Part shown: positions 10,433-20,523 of the stretch, piece by piece
Layout: the number at the start of each line of letters is the position of its first letter
Numbering within the stretch: the first letter of the stretch is position 1
Assembly (NCBI GenBank): GCA_025201805.1
Contig: MU619365.1
Span: 6,802-45,409, forward strand
Direction: 5' to 3'
Length of the DNA: 38,608 nt
DNA from: Parasitella parasitica
Lineage: Eukaryota > Mucoromycota > Mucoromycetes > Mucorales > Mucoraceae
Notes under the pieces: model-generated
The model's database searches: none
What the model saw: the letters and a program-made list of their open reading frames with translations, nothing else
What the model was told of the DNA's origin: nothing
Translations under genes and position numbers: made by a program

Positions 10433-11182
10433 TTAAGCCTTGACAGCATACTTGCGAAGGGGGAAATGAGCCAGCTTTTTTTGCTCACGAACAGTCTTCT
10501 TGGACTTTTCGAAAGGAGTCAAAGCTCTGCGCATAGCACGAGTCTTCTTGACACGGAGATCAAGAGGAGTGAATCGCTTCTTTTGGTAAAAGAGACGAAG
10601 TTGCTCACGTTGTGTTTGATTGATGACAGTTAACACACGAGCTACATTCTTGCGGGCTTCACCACTATAAATGTATATTGTTAAACGTCTATCTTTCTTT
10701 GCCGGTAATTGAATATCTGTGCTTACACTTCTTGGGATCTACCACCAGCGACCTTTTGGACGCGGATGTTGGCAAGTTGTTGCTTTTGCTCGTCAAGAAT
10801 CTTTACAAGCTCAGCTTTGTTCTTGTTACGAAGTTCGAAAGCCTTGACGATAGCCTAATGACAATATTGTAAGCAAAAACGAATTCATGTGTATCAATCG
10901 ACCAATGCTGTATATGAATACGAGTATTAAACAAAAAAAGTAAGGTTGAGATATCTTTTCATATCAATTAAAGTGCTGGTTGCGAGGTATATCAAAAAAA
11001 AACAGTGGCAATTTGAGCTGAATACGATTAAATTACATATTTGCGATGTTTACATCAATTTGTTGTAGATTTTCGGTCTCATGTTGCAAAATGTCAGACT
11101 CTGATAAACTCTTTCATACTAGGTACTCATATAACAGATGGATGGTCGATGGATGGATGCATGGATAGGTGTAGCTTACCAT
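10433..11182 (-). CDS. RPL35: 60S ribosomal protein L35 (uL29)
   Basis: Exon 1 is only the ATG (11182-11180), followed by GTAAGC and a 325-nt intron. Exon 2 is 10854-10727 and exon 3 is 10664-10433, giving 120 residues against about 123 in other eukaryotes. Family hallmarks are [15 protein letters not shown] and [12 protein letters not shown] in the first half, then [37 protein letters not shown] and the end [10 protein letters not shown]. The protein sits at the exit of the large-subunit tunnel and helps form the docking site for SRP and other nascent-chain factors. An intron directly after the start codon and a long first intron are common in fungal ribosomal protein genes. A truncated LINE begins about 125 bp upstream of the ATG, so the promoter is disturbed or displaced. 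Confidence 0.95.
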
Positions 11183-11306
11183 TGGTAACACCGGTGAAAT
11201 AGAGGGAAAGATGCTATCTTGCAAGAGTGATGCATTTGTATCGAACTCGAGCTTTCCGGTGGGTTAGATTTATTCATGCCCCGCTTAAGATGGTGCTTTT
11301 CAATAT

Positions 11307-12686
11307 GATCTAATACCACCAAGGTGTGGTATAGCCTTCGTATGCTCAGGCCCACCAAAAGATTTTTAGAGAAAGTCAAGTCCTGCGTCTATCAGTTTGT
11401 TTGGCAGAAGAAGCATCCACTCATACGAAAAGACCTCATCTTCCTTCCCAAGTCAAGAGGTGGTCTTGCCGTTCTCAATCCTTCTCTCCAACAATTGATT
11501 CTCCAAAAACGCTGGCTCAACTACATCCTCGAACCTTCTAAATATCCGTCCTTCCTGCTGCCCTTTCTGCTCTACCATCTTTCACTGCTCCCAGCTTCAT
11601 CTGACTTCCCCTACTTGGCGTTCCTGGATGCTGAATACCGCAGATCTCCAATGCTCCACAAGGATCTCTCTATTTGGCATTCTATCTTCGCCCTGTATGA
11701 TTATTTTGAATTCCCTGGTCTTCAACAGGTGAATGTCATCCCTCTCACGACTGTTCTACAACTGCCCCTCCACAAGCTCCTCACTGGGCTCAACGAATAT
11801 CACTGGCTTGGGCGTCATACCCGGTTCACAGCCTCGAAGTTCATGATCTTTGATACTCACCAACAACGGTTGCGTCTTCGTGTTACGTCTGAATATCCTA
11901 TTTACTCGCGTCTTTGTGTCTCACTATGCCAAGAAATCCTAGTGCTCAAAACGGTCCACCTGGTTTCTGGTGTGTGGCCACACATTCTGCAGCCCCCTAC
12001 CACCGCTACCATGGACTGGGCTAGATTTGATTTCTTTGGCAAAATGGGCCTTACCGATAAATGGACTCAGTACCATCCTCGCACCTTCCGCCAACAACAA
12101 CAACCATTGGTCCCAACCGAACATCGCTTCAGCAATGCAATGGTCAAAACTCTCTGGTCTTCTCCTGCGCATCCAGCTGCAAGAACGGTTCTCTATCGGG
12201 CTCTGTTGAAAATGATATCTGTTCCTTCTGTTCCCAAGGCATTGACACGTTAAGGCATTTCCTGGTTGACTGTCCTGTCAAGTGGCATTTCTGGCAATCT
12301 GTACTACCGTATCCCAATACTATGCCAACTATCCCTTGACGCCCGAGATTATTTACGGCAACGTGCGCAACCTAAATCTTCCTCGTTTTATAAAAAATCG
12401 GCCCCGATACATTGCCGTCATCTCTACTACCCTATGGCAAATGTGGAATTTGTACTGGCTCCATGGTAGCCAAAATCCGGTGCCACTCCCTTCCGCTTCT
12501 ATAGCGCACTTTCTTCCTCGGACATTTGTCACATTGATAAACTGCTCCCTTCCAATTCTTAAATTAATTTTAGATAGTCTTTCCGTTTCTCGAGGTCCAC
12601 CGCTCCGCGATGTGTCCCTCCAAAAATAATATTTGAATAAAATAAAATATTACATACAAAAAAAAAAAAAAAAAGATCTAATACCA
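11307..12686 (+). mobile_element. 5'-truncated LINE (non-LTR retrotransposon) with 12-bp TSD
   Basis: The insert runs 11319-12674 and ends in poly(A). It is flanked by direct repeats GATCTAATACCA at 11307-11318 and 12675-12686, a target-site duplication. The coding part is the C-terminal end of a reverse-transcriptase polyprotein. It starts with LRMLRPTKRFLEKVKSC, FVWQKKHPLIRKDLIFLP and SRGGLAVLNP, typical of the region after the RT domain. Further on it has a zf-RVT-type CSFCSQGIDTLRHFLVDCP motif near 12220-12275 and ends at about 12629. Two frameshifts (near 12150-12210 and near 12300) break it, so it is dead. The RT catalytic motif and the endonuclease are missing, as expected from incomplete target-primed reverse transcription. 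Confidence 0.93.
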
Positions 12687-13276
12687 ACATACTGCAGTAT
12701 TTAAACTTGCAGTTGAGGCTTCTATTTTTTGAAGAGTTAGTTTGACATTTAGGCATTCACGGGCTATTTTTAAACTGATCAAAAATGGTTGTTGGCGGCG
12801 AATATTTGTAGCTAGTTATCTTCAGCTTAAAAATGAAAATTGAGGTTTAGATTAGGAGAAACAAGATTAAGTCTGCACATTCCAGGCTCAACAACAGTTA
12901 AAAAAAGTGTCGCTATATAACCTTCTTCGTGAAAAGCAGGGCTTCTACCTGTGCCAGCACTTTACAACTATCTCTGATTAATAGATTTAGGGGCTCATTA
13001 TCGTATGAAGGTAGATCTGATAATCTTATGTATAACGCATTAATTCGGCGATAGTCCTGACCTTTTGCAAATATTTTTTATGAGCATTTGAATAACCTTC
13101 GGCTTGGATTGGAGCTGATTTATGCCTCAATGAGGGGGTTTCAGCATGCAACCTTTACAAGGATCACTGTATCGAATATGGTTTCGGATGCAAGGACGAT
13201 TTAGAGATTTGCAGGCAAATTAATTCTTGTCTTGATCTTTTAATTTTGCTTATTTTTAAATGTTTATTTCGTACGG
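12687..13276. other. Intergenic region, no gene seen
   Basis: This stretch lies between the LINE's downstream target-site duplication and the first BTB gene. It is probably the former upstream region of L35 pushed away by the LINE. I see no coding potential and no RNA gene. Confidence 0.5.
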
Positions 13277-13903
13277 TTATACAGAATATTTAGTGTTCAA
13301 TGTTGATTTTTGTAAAGGCACAAGAACTAATTTGGGATAGTAATAGCAGCTGCAGTCTTTGTTTTTATGTTCACATAAGTTGTTCTTGTATTCATCACGA
13401 GAAAAAACGTTGATATAGTCGACTATAGCATAAGTCTCCAAATCATCGCCAGTTCTTTTCGTTAATGTATATGTACTTCTGCTTTGCTGATCTTGTTCTT
13501 CCTTAAACATTTTTTTCAAGTCAATGAATTCGAGACCAATCTTTTTTGGTGTCTGGTGTGAGAGTTCATCCAGTTTGTTTTCTAGCGCAAACGCCAGTTC
13601 TTCACACTGATAAAATTCGGCCTCGGTGAGCAAGAGCTTTACGGCTCTTTTATCATTAGCCAGTATGAGACCAGTTCTAAGATATAACAACACTTGTCGA
13701 AAGATATCTCCATCACGGTCAATGATTATTTCCTTCTGGCTTGATAGCACCTTTTGATTGCACCTAATCAGTTCACGGAAATACATGGACTTATCTAGGC
13801 GTTTGTAAAGAGTCGTAAATTTTTTACCCCCAACATTTATTTGAATAAAACTATAAGGATCAGGGTAGATGTATTTTTCATCCGCATAATTTCCGCCCAT
13901 CAT
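13277..13903 (-). CDS. KCTD-like T1/BTB domain protein (copy 1)
   Basis: The start is placed at the first of two adjacent ATGs (13903), because the frame upstream of it is low-quality leader. This gives about 208 residues and no intron. Residues about 19-115 form a potassium-channel tetramerisation (T1, BTB_2) fold: FIQINVGGKKFTTLYKRLDK, YFRELI, IIIDRDGDIFRQVLLYLRTG and LLLTEAEFYQCEELAFAL, in the usual order. The rest is a basic linker and a C-terminal segment with a small Cys cluster (CEHKNKDCSC). There are no membrane segments, so this is a soluble KCTD-like protein rather than a channel. KCTD proteins commonly form oligomers and serve as cullin-3 adaptors; that role is inferred. A diverged relative in the same orientation follows upstream. 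Confidence 0.75.
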   Translation of the reverse strand: MMGGNYADEKYIYPDPYSFIQINVGGKKFTTLYKRLDKSMYFRELIRCNQKVLSSQKEIIIDRDGDIFRQVLLYLRTGLILANDKRAVKLLLTEAEFYQCEELAFALENKLDELSHQTPKKIGLEFIDLKKMFKEEQDQQSRSTYTLTKRTGDDLETYAIVDYINVFSRDEYKNNLCEHKNKDCSCYYYPKLVLVPLQKSTLNTKYSV

Positions 13904-14448
13904 ACTAAAGAGTAATTTAAAGGAAAGAAAGACTTGAATTAGTGCAAGGTCCATGGATGTTAGTTTTAAAAGTATATTTATCAATATTGGATGAATGGTG
14001 ATTCGAAACAAGGGCTTACGCTGCATATGTGGATGATGAAAAAGCACTGATTTGGATGGTGCAAATAGCAATACCTTAAAACACTGGTAGTCGTTTATTC
14101 TTATAAGTAATTTGTTTGAAAGTTTTCCAAATTTAATCTTTGAGTACAAGTCGAAAACTAATGAAAAGTATTATAAATACATAACCTAGCCGTCTGTATA
14201 TGCCTTCCTAGCCATCTTGCATTATCCAAGTACCTTCTTGAGTAGTAATTGAGTCGAAACTCTTTCCAAGACATGTCCTAGAAGCTGAAGTTTTAAATCA
14301 CTGAATTTAACACATGTCTATTTTTCTTGATGACCATAAGTATTTTAATATTCATATCATCACAGTGTAAATTCAAATGTCAATAGTAATCTTGAATGGC
14401 GCAAAAGGCAACTCCCAATATTTTATTAAGACATCATATAGAAATCAT
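13904..14448. other. Spacer between the two BTB genes
   Basis: This AT-rich spacer of about 545 bp presumably carries the promoter of copy 1 and the 3' end of copy 2. The copy-1 frame stays open back to 14149, but the encoded sequence does not resemble the family and I treat it as leader. No other gene is seen. Confidence 0.45.
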
Positions 14449-14940
14449 TTAATTTTTCAGCACAACTTTGCATTCAGAGTGATTATCCATCCAGTAATTA
14501 TACTGAAAGGCTTGAACGAGTGTTTGACTCTCCAAAGAGTCAAATTTAGTAGTATTGAAGTCAACTTGAAGATACTTGGGATCCTTTGAGAGATATATTT
14601 CTTTAAAAAGTTTATCAGAGTTGATACTATCTGTCAGCATGTTGGTGATTTTTTTGACCAGATCGTCAAAACCATAAAATTTTGCTTCATTTTGCAATAT
14701 CTTCAAGTATGCTTTATCGTTTGAACGCACTTCCCAGGTTCTAAGATAGTGCATGATATCACAAAAGACTTCGGGATCACGATCAATAAAGTAGCAAGTG
14801 GTTTCTTTATGACCTGTGCGAATGCAATCTGGCTGGGGGATGTTATCTCTCAAGTTTCGAAAGTAGAGAGATATCTTTAATGTATCGTAATAGGTGGTAT
14901 AAAGCTGTCCACCAACATTTAGATTGAGTAGGTTGTTCAT
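14449..14940 (-). CDS. KCTD-like T1/BTB domain protein (copy 2)
   Basis: I start at the ATG at 14940, directly before the domain (MNNLLNLNVGG), giving 163 residues. The frame is open back to an ATG at 15024. The T1/BTB_2 fold is clear: LLNLNVGGQLYTTYYDTLK, YFRNL, CYFIDRDPEVFCDIMHYLRT, then LKILQNEAKFYGFDDLVKKI. The order and spacing match copy 1, but identity by eye is limited to the structural core, so the pair is an old duplication or independently placed family members. The tail after about residue 105 is short and not recognised. There is no intron and no membrane segment. Both copies are on the same strand, with 545 bp between them. Confidence 0.75.
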   Translation of the reverse strand: MNNLLNLNVGGQLYTTYYDTLKISLYFRNLRDNIPQPDCIRTGHKETTCYFIDRDPEVFCDIMHYLRTWEVRSNDKAYLKILQNEAKFYGFDDLVKKITNMLTDSINSDKLFKEIYLSKDPKYLQVDFNTTKFDSLESQTLVQAFQYNYWMDNHSECKVVLKN

Positions 14941-15260
14941 GATGTTTTTTTGTATCAGAGAATTGGGTGAAGAGATGAAAAGATGAAAAGATGCTTTTGG
15001 AACTGGCGTCAGGCATTTATTCACATGCAGCGTTATATATCACAGCTCAAGGAAAGTACATACTAATTATACTTTGGCAAATGACAAATATTTGATAACA
15101 AAATTAAAGAATACTTAATTTTATTTAAAATAGACTATGATACAGTGTTGAACTTTGTACAAAATTATAGAAAAGCAAAATATAAATAGGATATCTAACT
15201 AGTTGTTGTGGTAGCAGTGTTGAACTTTTTTTTTTTGTTTACAAGGTCAAGTCAAACGAT
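14941..15260. other. Spacer between BTB copy 2 and MET6
   Basis: This spacer of about 320 bp is AT-rich, with a short poly(T) near 15228-15236 just past the MET6 stop codon. It holds the MET6 3' region and the copy-2 promoter. Nothing else is seen. Confidence 0.5.
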
Positions 15261-17573
15261 TTAAGCATATTTGGCTCTGAATTGACGTGCAACTTCAACC
15301 AAGTTGGCAAGAGCAGCTTCAGTTTCGGGCCAGGCACGAGTCTTGAGACCACAATCAGGGTTAATCCAAGCATGTTCTTTGGGGATGTACTTGATGACAT
15401 TATCAAAGATGACAGACATTTCTTCAACAGAGGGAACACGGGGAGAATGGATATCAAAAAGACCAGGGCCAACCTCTTGAGGATAGTTCTTGACGGCAAA
15501 GATGTTCAGCAGCTTCTCGTCAGACTTGGAGTTTTCAATTGAGAGGACATCGGCATCAAGATTAACAATAGCATCGAAAATATCATTGAAATCAGAGTAG
15601 CACATATGAGTGTGGATTTGAGTCTCATTGCGGACACCAGCAGTGGAGAGGCGGAAACAGCCAACAGACCAGTCGAGATAAGCGTCCCAGTCAGCACGGC
15701 GAATGGGGAGACCTTCACGAATAGCAGGCTCGTCAACTTGGATACAAGGAATACCGGCAGCCTCAAGATCAACAACCTCATCACGAAGAGCAAGACCAAT
15801 CTGAGTACAGACATCCTTAAGAGGGAGATCATCACGAACAAAAGACCACTTCATCATAGTTACAGGACCAGTCAACATACCCTTCATAGGCTTCTTGGTG
15901 AGAGATTGAGCATAGACAGTTTCATCAACGGTCATCTGGCCACGGCGGGAGACATCACCAAAGATGACAGGAGGCTTAACACAACGGGAACCATAAGAGA
16001 CAACCCAACCGTTTTCAGTAAAGTCATAACCGTGGAGAAGATGACCGAAATGCTCAACCATATCGTTACGTTCAGGCTCACCGTGAACAAGAACATCCAA
16101 GCCAACCTCTTCTTGGAACTCCACCATTTTCTTCATCTCCTGCTTGATAAACGCATCATAGTCTTGGGAAGAAAGCTCACCCTTGTTGAACTTTTGACGA
16201 GCAACACGAATTTCTTTGGTTTGAGGGAAAGAGCCAATGGTGGTAGTAGGGAAAAGAGGCAAGTTGAGCTTCTTGACTTGAGCTTCACGACGAACACTGA
16301 ATTCAGCAGGACGCTTCCAGTCAGCAGCAGGGACGTTGCTGGTACGATCACGAACAGCAGGGTTAGTGGTTTGAGCAGAAGTACGGCGAGACTCAATGGC
16401 AGCAGCGTTGGCAGCAAGAGCTTCCTTGACAGATTCAGGACCGTTGCTAAGAGCAGAGGCAATGATAGAGACTTCTTTGGTCTTTTCTACAGCAAAAGCC
16501 AACCAGCTAAGGAGTTCAGGGTTCTTTTCAGCAATCTTTTTCTCGAAAGAGGTAGAGAAAGGAGAGTGAGCAAGAGAACAGGAAGGAGCCACGAAAACGC
16601 GCTCTTTGCCCAGAGCAGCAATAGCCTTTTGACCTAATTCAATAGACTTGGCAAGGTTGTTGATCCAAATGTTACGACCATCGACAAGACCGAGCGACAA
16701 AACTTGAGACTTGGTCAATTGAGGCAGGATGGCATCGAGTTCCTCAGGAGCACGAACAAGATCAAGGTGAACACCATTGACGTGAGGGATGAGGCTAGAG
16801 ACGTTAGCTTCAACACGACCAAAGTAAGCAGCAACCAAAGTCTTGATAGAAGTGGCAGCGTTGATTGCCTTGTAAGCTTCTTCAAAAGCAGCCTTGACAT
16901 TAGCAGGCAAGTCAAGGACGAGAGCAGGCTCATCAATTTGGACCCATTCAGCACCAGCAGCTTCAAGTTGTTTCAAAAGGTCAATGTAGAGAGGAAGAAC
17001 CTTGGGGAGAAGAGAGAGAGTATCAAAGTTATCAAAACCCTTGGCAGTCTTGCCGAGATGAAGGAAAGTGACAGGACCAACAATGACAGGACGAGTTTCA
17101 ATACCAAGGGCCTTTGCAGTGTTGTATTGCTCGACAGCACGAGGATTTTGAAGAGTAAACTGTTGGTTAGGCTCAAACTCAGGAACGATAAAATGGTAGT
17201 TGGTGTCAAACCACTTCTTCATCTCTTGAGCCGGGACATCGACCTTTTCGGTGGTAGCAGTGGCGGCCTTTTGGAGACCACGACCCATAGCAAAGAATTG
17301 CTGAAGAGGGTCTTGAATGTGTTGGTAACGAGTTGGGATAACGCCGAATTGCTGAGCAGTATCCAGAACACGGTCATATAAAGTGTAATCACCAGAGGGA
17401 ATATGCTGAATGCCTTGCTCCTTTTGCAATTTCCAGTGGGTTTCTTGGATCTTTTGATAGGCAATCTTGAGTTCATCAGAAGAGATTTTGCCAGACCAGT
17501 AAGCTTCGACAGACTTCTTAAGCTCACGCTTAGCGCCGACGTAAGGGAAACCAAGATTAGTAGCAACAACCAT
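15261..17573 (-). CDS. MET6: Cobalamin-independent methionine synthase
   Basis: The enzyme transfers the methyl group of 5-methyltetrahydropteroyl-polyglutamate to homocysteine, making methionine in the cytosol. The protein is 770 residues, as expected for the fungal Met6/MetE family (about 765), and the gene is intronless. The N-terminal MetE half starts MVVATNLGFPYVGAKRELK, and the catalytic half includes PLFPTTTIGSFPQT and HGEPERNDMVEHFG. The zinc ligands are visible as HTHMC (H656, C658), SIENSK (E680) and NPDCG (C741). All catalytic features appear intact. Strong codon bias leaves a spurious 343-codon open frame on the opposite strand, a sign of high expression. FPGS, which makes the polyglutamated cofactor, is encoded in this window at 29.6-31.4 kb. 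Confidence 0.97.
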   Translation of the reverse strand: MVVATNLGFPYVGAKRELKKSVEAYWSGKISSDELKIAYQKIQETHWKLQKEQGIQHIPSGDYTLYDRVLDTAQQFGVIPTRYQHIQDPLQQFFAMGRGLQKAATATTEKVDVPAQEMKKWFDTNYHFIVPEFEPNQQFTLQNPRAVEQYNTAKALGIETRPVIVGPVTFLHLGKTAKGFDNFDTLSLLPKVLPLYIDLLKQLEAAGAEWVQIDEPALVLDLPANVKAAFEEAYKAINAATSIKTLVAAYFGRVEANVSSLIPHVNGVHLDLVRAPEELDAILPQLTKSQVLSLGLVDGRNIWINNLAKSIELGQKAIAALGKERVFVAPSCSLAHSPFSTSFEKKIAEKNPELLSWLAFAVEKTKEVSIIASALSNGPESVKEALAANAAAIESRRTSAQTTNPAVRDRTSNVPAADWKRPAEFSVRREAQVKKLNLPLFPTTTIGSFPQTKEIRVARQKFNKGELSSQDYDAFIKQEMKKMVEFQEEVGLDVLVHGEPERNDMVEHFGHLLHGYDFTENGWVVSYGSRCVKPPVIFGDVSRRGQMTVDETVYAQSLTKKPMKGMLTGPVTMMKWSFVRDDLPLKDVCTQIGLALRDEVVDLEAAGIPCIQVDEPAIREGLPIRRADWDAYLDWSVGCFRLSTAGVRNETQIHTHMCYSDFNDIFDAIVNLDADVLSIENSKSDEKLLNIFAVKNYPQEVGPGLFDIHSPRVPSVEEMSVIFDNVIKYIPKEHAWINPDCGLKTRAWPETEAALANLVEVARQFRAKYA

Positions 17574-17633
17574 TGTAAAAATTATAAGATATAAAGAAAT
17601 GTATAAAGATGTGGAAGAAGGTGCTCGACCTGA

Positions 17634-17641
17634 TATTTATA
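17634..17641 (-). promoter_or_regulatory. Candidate TATA box of MET6
   Basis: TATAAATA on the minus strand lies about 60 bp upstream of the MET6 start codon. This is a plausible TATA element for a highly expressed gene; no start-site data were available. Confidence 0.4.
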
Positions 17642-18047
17642 CTTTTCGTATCAGTGTTAAATTGCATGAAGATTAGATGATGGCCCAAATGGCCAATGGA
17701 ATCTCTATACATTGCTCATCTCCGCCATTTTTAGCTTTGCCTGGCAATCATTTCTCCATCCAGATTTAGCTCGATAAACCCAAAGATAGTTGTCCATGAA
17801 TAGAAGCATTCATTTTTCATGCTACTGGTCAAGTATGCTTTGTATTTTCTAGTCTGTTTCTTGTATTTTTCTCAAGATTTCGATCAATTTTAGTTTTCCA
17901 TAGATTTAAAAAAAGAATGTTTGACCAATCAATTTTATTCATCAATGCTCTTGCATAATTACAACTGTTCAGCGAATGAAAAATAGATACTCAAAATACC
18001 TTACATTTGGTGTAATGTGTCAACTTAACATTTTCCAACAAATTGCA
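17642..18047. other. Upstream region of MET6, no gene seen
   Basis: This AT-rich sequence between the MET6 TATA candidate and a decayed coding fragment presumably includes upstream MET6 control sites. I identified no specific motif. Confidence 0.4.
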
Positions 18048-18355
18048 GCTGCCAAACATGGGGAATTATCTTGAAAATCCAATAACTGGTAATGTGAAAG
18101 AGATTGGATGCCATGATGTGCGTTTTTTAAAAGGCCTAGTGTCATTAAAAGAACAGAAAATATCAATCGCAAAGTTTTGGCAGTTTGATGCAACTGTTTT
18201 GAAGTTCGTCAGACGCTGGTGCCGATGTTGATGTTGATGTTGATGGCCACTGGGATTATGTTAAGGACTCTCTTCAATTTAAACCCAACATCAAAACAGA
18301 TTGTCCAATAATAGTAGAACAAAGAGTAGATATTTCATCATTTGCACATCCTTAA
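18048..18355 (+). pseudogene. Frameshifted fragment of an unrecognised protein
   Basis: Two frames abut. The first reads NMGNYLENPITGNVKEIG then FLKGLVSLKEQKISIAKFW and ends near 18231. The second, shifted by one base, begins GADVDVDVDGHWDYVKDSL and ends QRVDISSFAHP at a TAA (18353-18355). Both look like ordinary protein, and the frame change falls at or just before a (GATGTT)n microsatellite (about 18219-18243), a likely slippage site. There is no convincing start codon or upstream exon. The family is not recognised, and a transposon origin is possible given the neighbouring relics. Confidence 0.5.
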
Positions 18356-18761
18356 AAACTCAGGGATGCTAAAATCTAATCTCCTTGCCGATTAGCCCAC
18401 TCAAATTGATTAAAGCAAATAAACCTGCACATATTTGCGTTTCTTTTAGTGTGAAATAGTAAGAGCAATAAAGAGGTCAAATCACGCTTGAGTTATATAT
18501 TATTGAATCCAAAGTCAAAACAATCTAACATCTGCGAACAAAAAAATTGAGAACGATTCATTGGATGACAAGAAAACTGATGTCGATCTCTAGAGTTTTA
18601 TACGGGTCCATCGCTCACCAGGCTCAAGATCGGATGAATATTTGACTTGATTATAACTATTTTGGTTTCTCATTTTTGCAGAACAGTATTTTTGTCTCAA
18701 GTGGGTAATAAACAAATCTGTTACTACTAAAACACTTTTTTTGTTTGAAAATAATTTTTTT
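18356..18761. other. Spacer, no gene seen
   Basis: This AT-rich sequence lies between the coding fragment and the first transposase relic. It probably includes the 3' end of the DDE element, but no terminal inverted repeat was identified. Confidence 0.4.
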
Positions 18762-19335
18762 TTATTGAATATCTTCATAGTTTAAACACCTAGCAAAGAC
18801 ATGAACAGAATGATGAATATACGGCTTAAGTTTACGAGTTCGAACACTGTTGCAAGCTTCAGTTATTCTTGTCCTTAAGTCTTGGTCATCTGCAAATTTG
18901 CCATGTCTTACATTATGTTTGGTCTTAGCCCAGAACTGTTCAATTCTGGGAAGTATGCAGGAAGATAAATATAATTATATCTTCTGCCACTTCAGTTCCT
19001 CTATGGATAGTGCAGTCATCTATACCAATATAAAAGCTTTTCATTTCCGGAAATCTGTCCATAAAATCCAGAATTTTGCTACAAGTTTTTAAAAAGTGGC
19101 CGGATCTGGTGCCTCTGGCCTTAGGCTTATCTGATGGAGGAGCCTTTCTTTTACGTGCTCCACCTACTTTGATTCTTTTGATCTCCTACAGAAGTCGCAT
19201 ATCAACATTCACTACACCTGCAGAAGAAATCGCACCCAAGACAGTATAAGATGTTGCCTTCGCAGAACTGACACTTTTGAATACCATCCTCGGGGTGGCT
19301 CACGAAATATAAAGATTCTGAAAATCCCCTCTGAA
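18762..19335 (-). pseudogene. DDE (IS630/Tc1-like) transposase relic, minus strand
   Basis: Reading the minus strand from about 19335, degenerate sequence leads into KATSYTVLGAISSAGVVNV, then VGGARKRKAPPSDKPKARGT, FYIGIDDCTIHRG (second acidic catalytic position), IEQFWAKTKHNVRHGK (with the catalytic Glu) and HHSVHVFARCLNYEDIQ before the stop at 18762. This order matches DDE superfamily endonucleases of IS630/Tc1-type elements common in Mucorales. At least one stop and several frameshifts interrupt it (around 19190 and 18950), and the N-terminal part beyond about 19335 is missing. It abuts another transposase relic of opposite orientation at about 19265-19290. Confidence 0.8.
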
Positions 19336-20157
19336 TGTTTAAGAACTATAATTGATGAAGAAGATGAGGGAAATATTTTGGCATTAGGCAGAGACTTATT
19401 GTTGAGTTCCCAAAAAAAATCCTTCAAAAAATGCAATTGGAATTTCTGCAATCCAAAAACTTATAACTCAAAAGCTATGTTTGACCCTCAAAAGAATGCC
19501 CCCAGTGTAAAAAATACAAACAACTTAATGAATAGCAAGAGAGCGAAAGGATTATTGTAATGGCTTTTCGCACAAGGGTATTAAATACTTGACAAACTAT
19601 ACTTTTGTTAATGGAAGTGGATTTAATGCTTATATGGTACTCGGACGTGCAAGGTCAGACAAAGGAAAGACGGCCCATGTAATCACAAAGACGAAAAGAG
19701 GCAAGAACATTTTCGATCCTTGGTGCTATTTCAGCAAAAAGGGCTGAATCTTTACAAGCTGTCATTATATATGGTTCTACGAACAGGTCTATCTTTACTA
19801 AATTTATTCAGCAGCTGTGGAATGGGTTGATATGGAGTACCCACATCAAGAATTCTATTTTATTATGTGTAATGTAAAATTTCACAAGAGTCCTATTGTA
19901 CCGATATTTTTAAACACTCAAAACATAAATGCCATATCTAGCCATTATATTCTTGATGCTAAATCCTATAGAAACTAGCTTCAAAATTGAAAAAGTCTGT
20001 TAGAAGGAAGCCAAAGGAAAACAAACAGACTCTCTCGGAGCTCATTAAGGAAGCAAAGAAGAAAATAATTCCTCAAGACTGTGAAGGATAGGCCCATCAC
20101 TATGTCAATAATGTCAATAGATGTATTGCTGGAGAAGATCTTGCATTTAAAAATTAG
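19285..20157 (+). pseudogene. Tc1/IS630-like transposase relic, plus strand
   Basis: From about 19285 an N-terminal helix-turn-helix-like part (HPRGGSRNIKILKIPSECL) is followed by a run with stops. The DDE core then appears: YTFVNGSGFNAYMVLGRARS (first catalytic region, the expected D-E-S-G-F now N-G-S-G-F), ILGAISAKRAE in another frame, VKFHKSP (degraded D-N-x-x-x-H region) and a C-terminal KKSVRRKPKENKQTLSELI that ends at TAG 20157. Several stops and at least three frame changes show it is inactive. It belongs to the same broad superfamily as the minus-strand relic, but to a different lineage. Confidence 0.75.
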
Positions 20158-20523
20158 TGTTTACATTCTATTGAATAAAATGATTTTCTTCGTCAAATTT
20201 GTCCTAAATACAACTAATGTGGCAGGTCATGCCAAATATCTGGATAATGGGGAGCTTGATGTTTATCGCTTCTTTGAATAGTTTAATAATATTAATTTGA
20301 GGTAATATTTTTGACGTATAAAATAGACTGTGTTTTTCTAAATAAAAGAACCAACTTTATTTTGTTAATTTAAATAGCTTAATTATAAGATTGTAATAAT
20401 TTCATACCAAATAGTTGTTGGCGATGTTGATAAAATATAACATAAAGTTAAGAAAAAAAATGTGATTAGAGTGGGGAGGTATTTATATAGTAAATGTTGA
20501 TCTCGATTATGAGATACACATTA
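20158..20523. other. Spacer, no gene seen
   Basis: AT-rich sequence between the Tc1-like relic and the multi-exon pseudogene. No feature is supported. Confidence 0.4.

Noticed and set aside
13904-14149. N-terminal extension of BTB copy 1
   Set aside because: The frame is open, but the encoded residues do not resemble the family, and two adjacent ATGs lie just before the domain.
15606-16637. 343-codon plus-strand open frame inside the methionine synthase gene
   Set aside because: It is fully antisense to an intact MET6, and strong codon bias creates long open frames on the opposite strand. The composition is not protein-like.
16704-17381. 225-codon plus-strand open frame
   Set aside because: Same antisense shadow of MET6.
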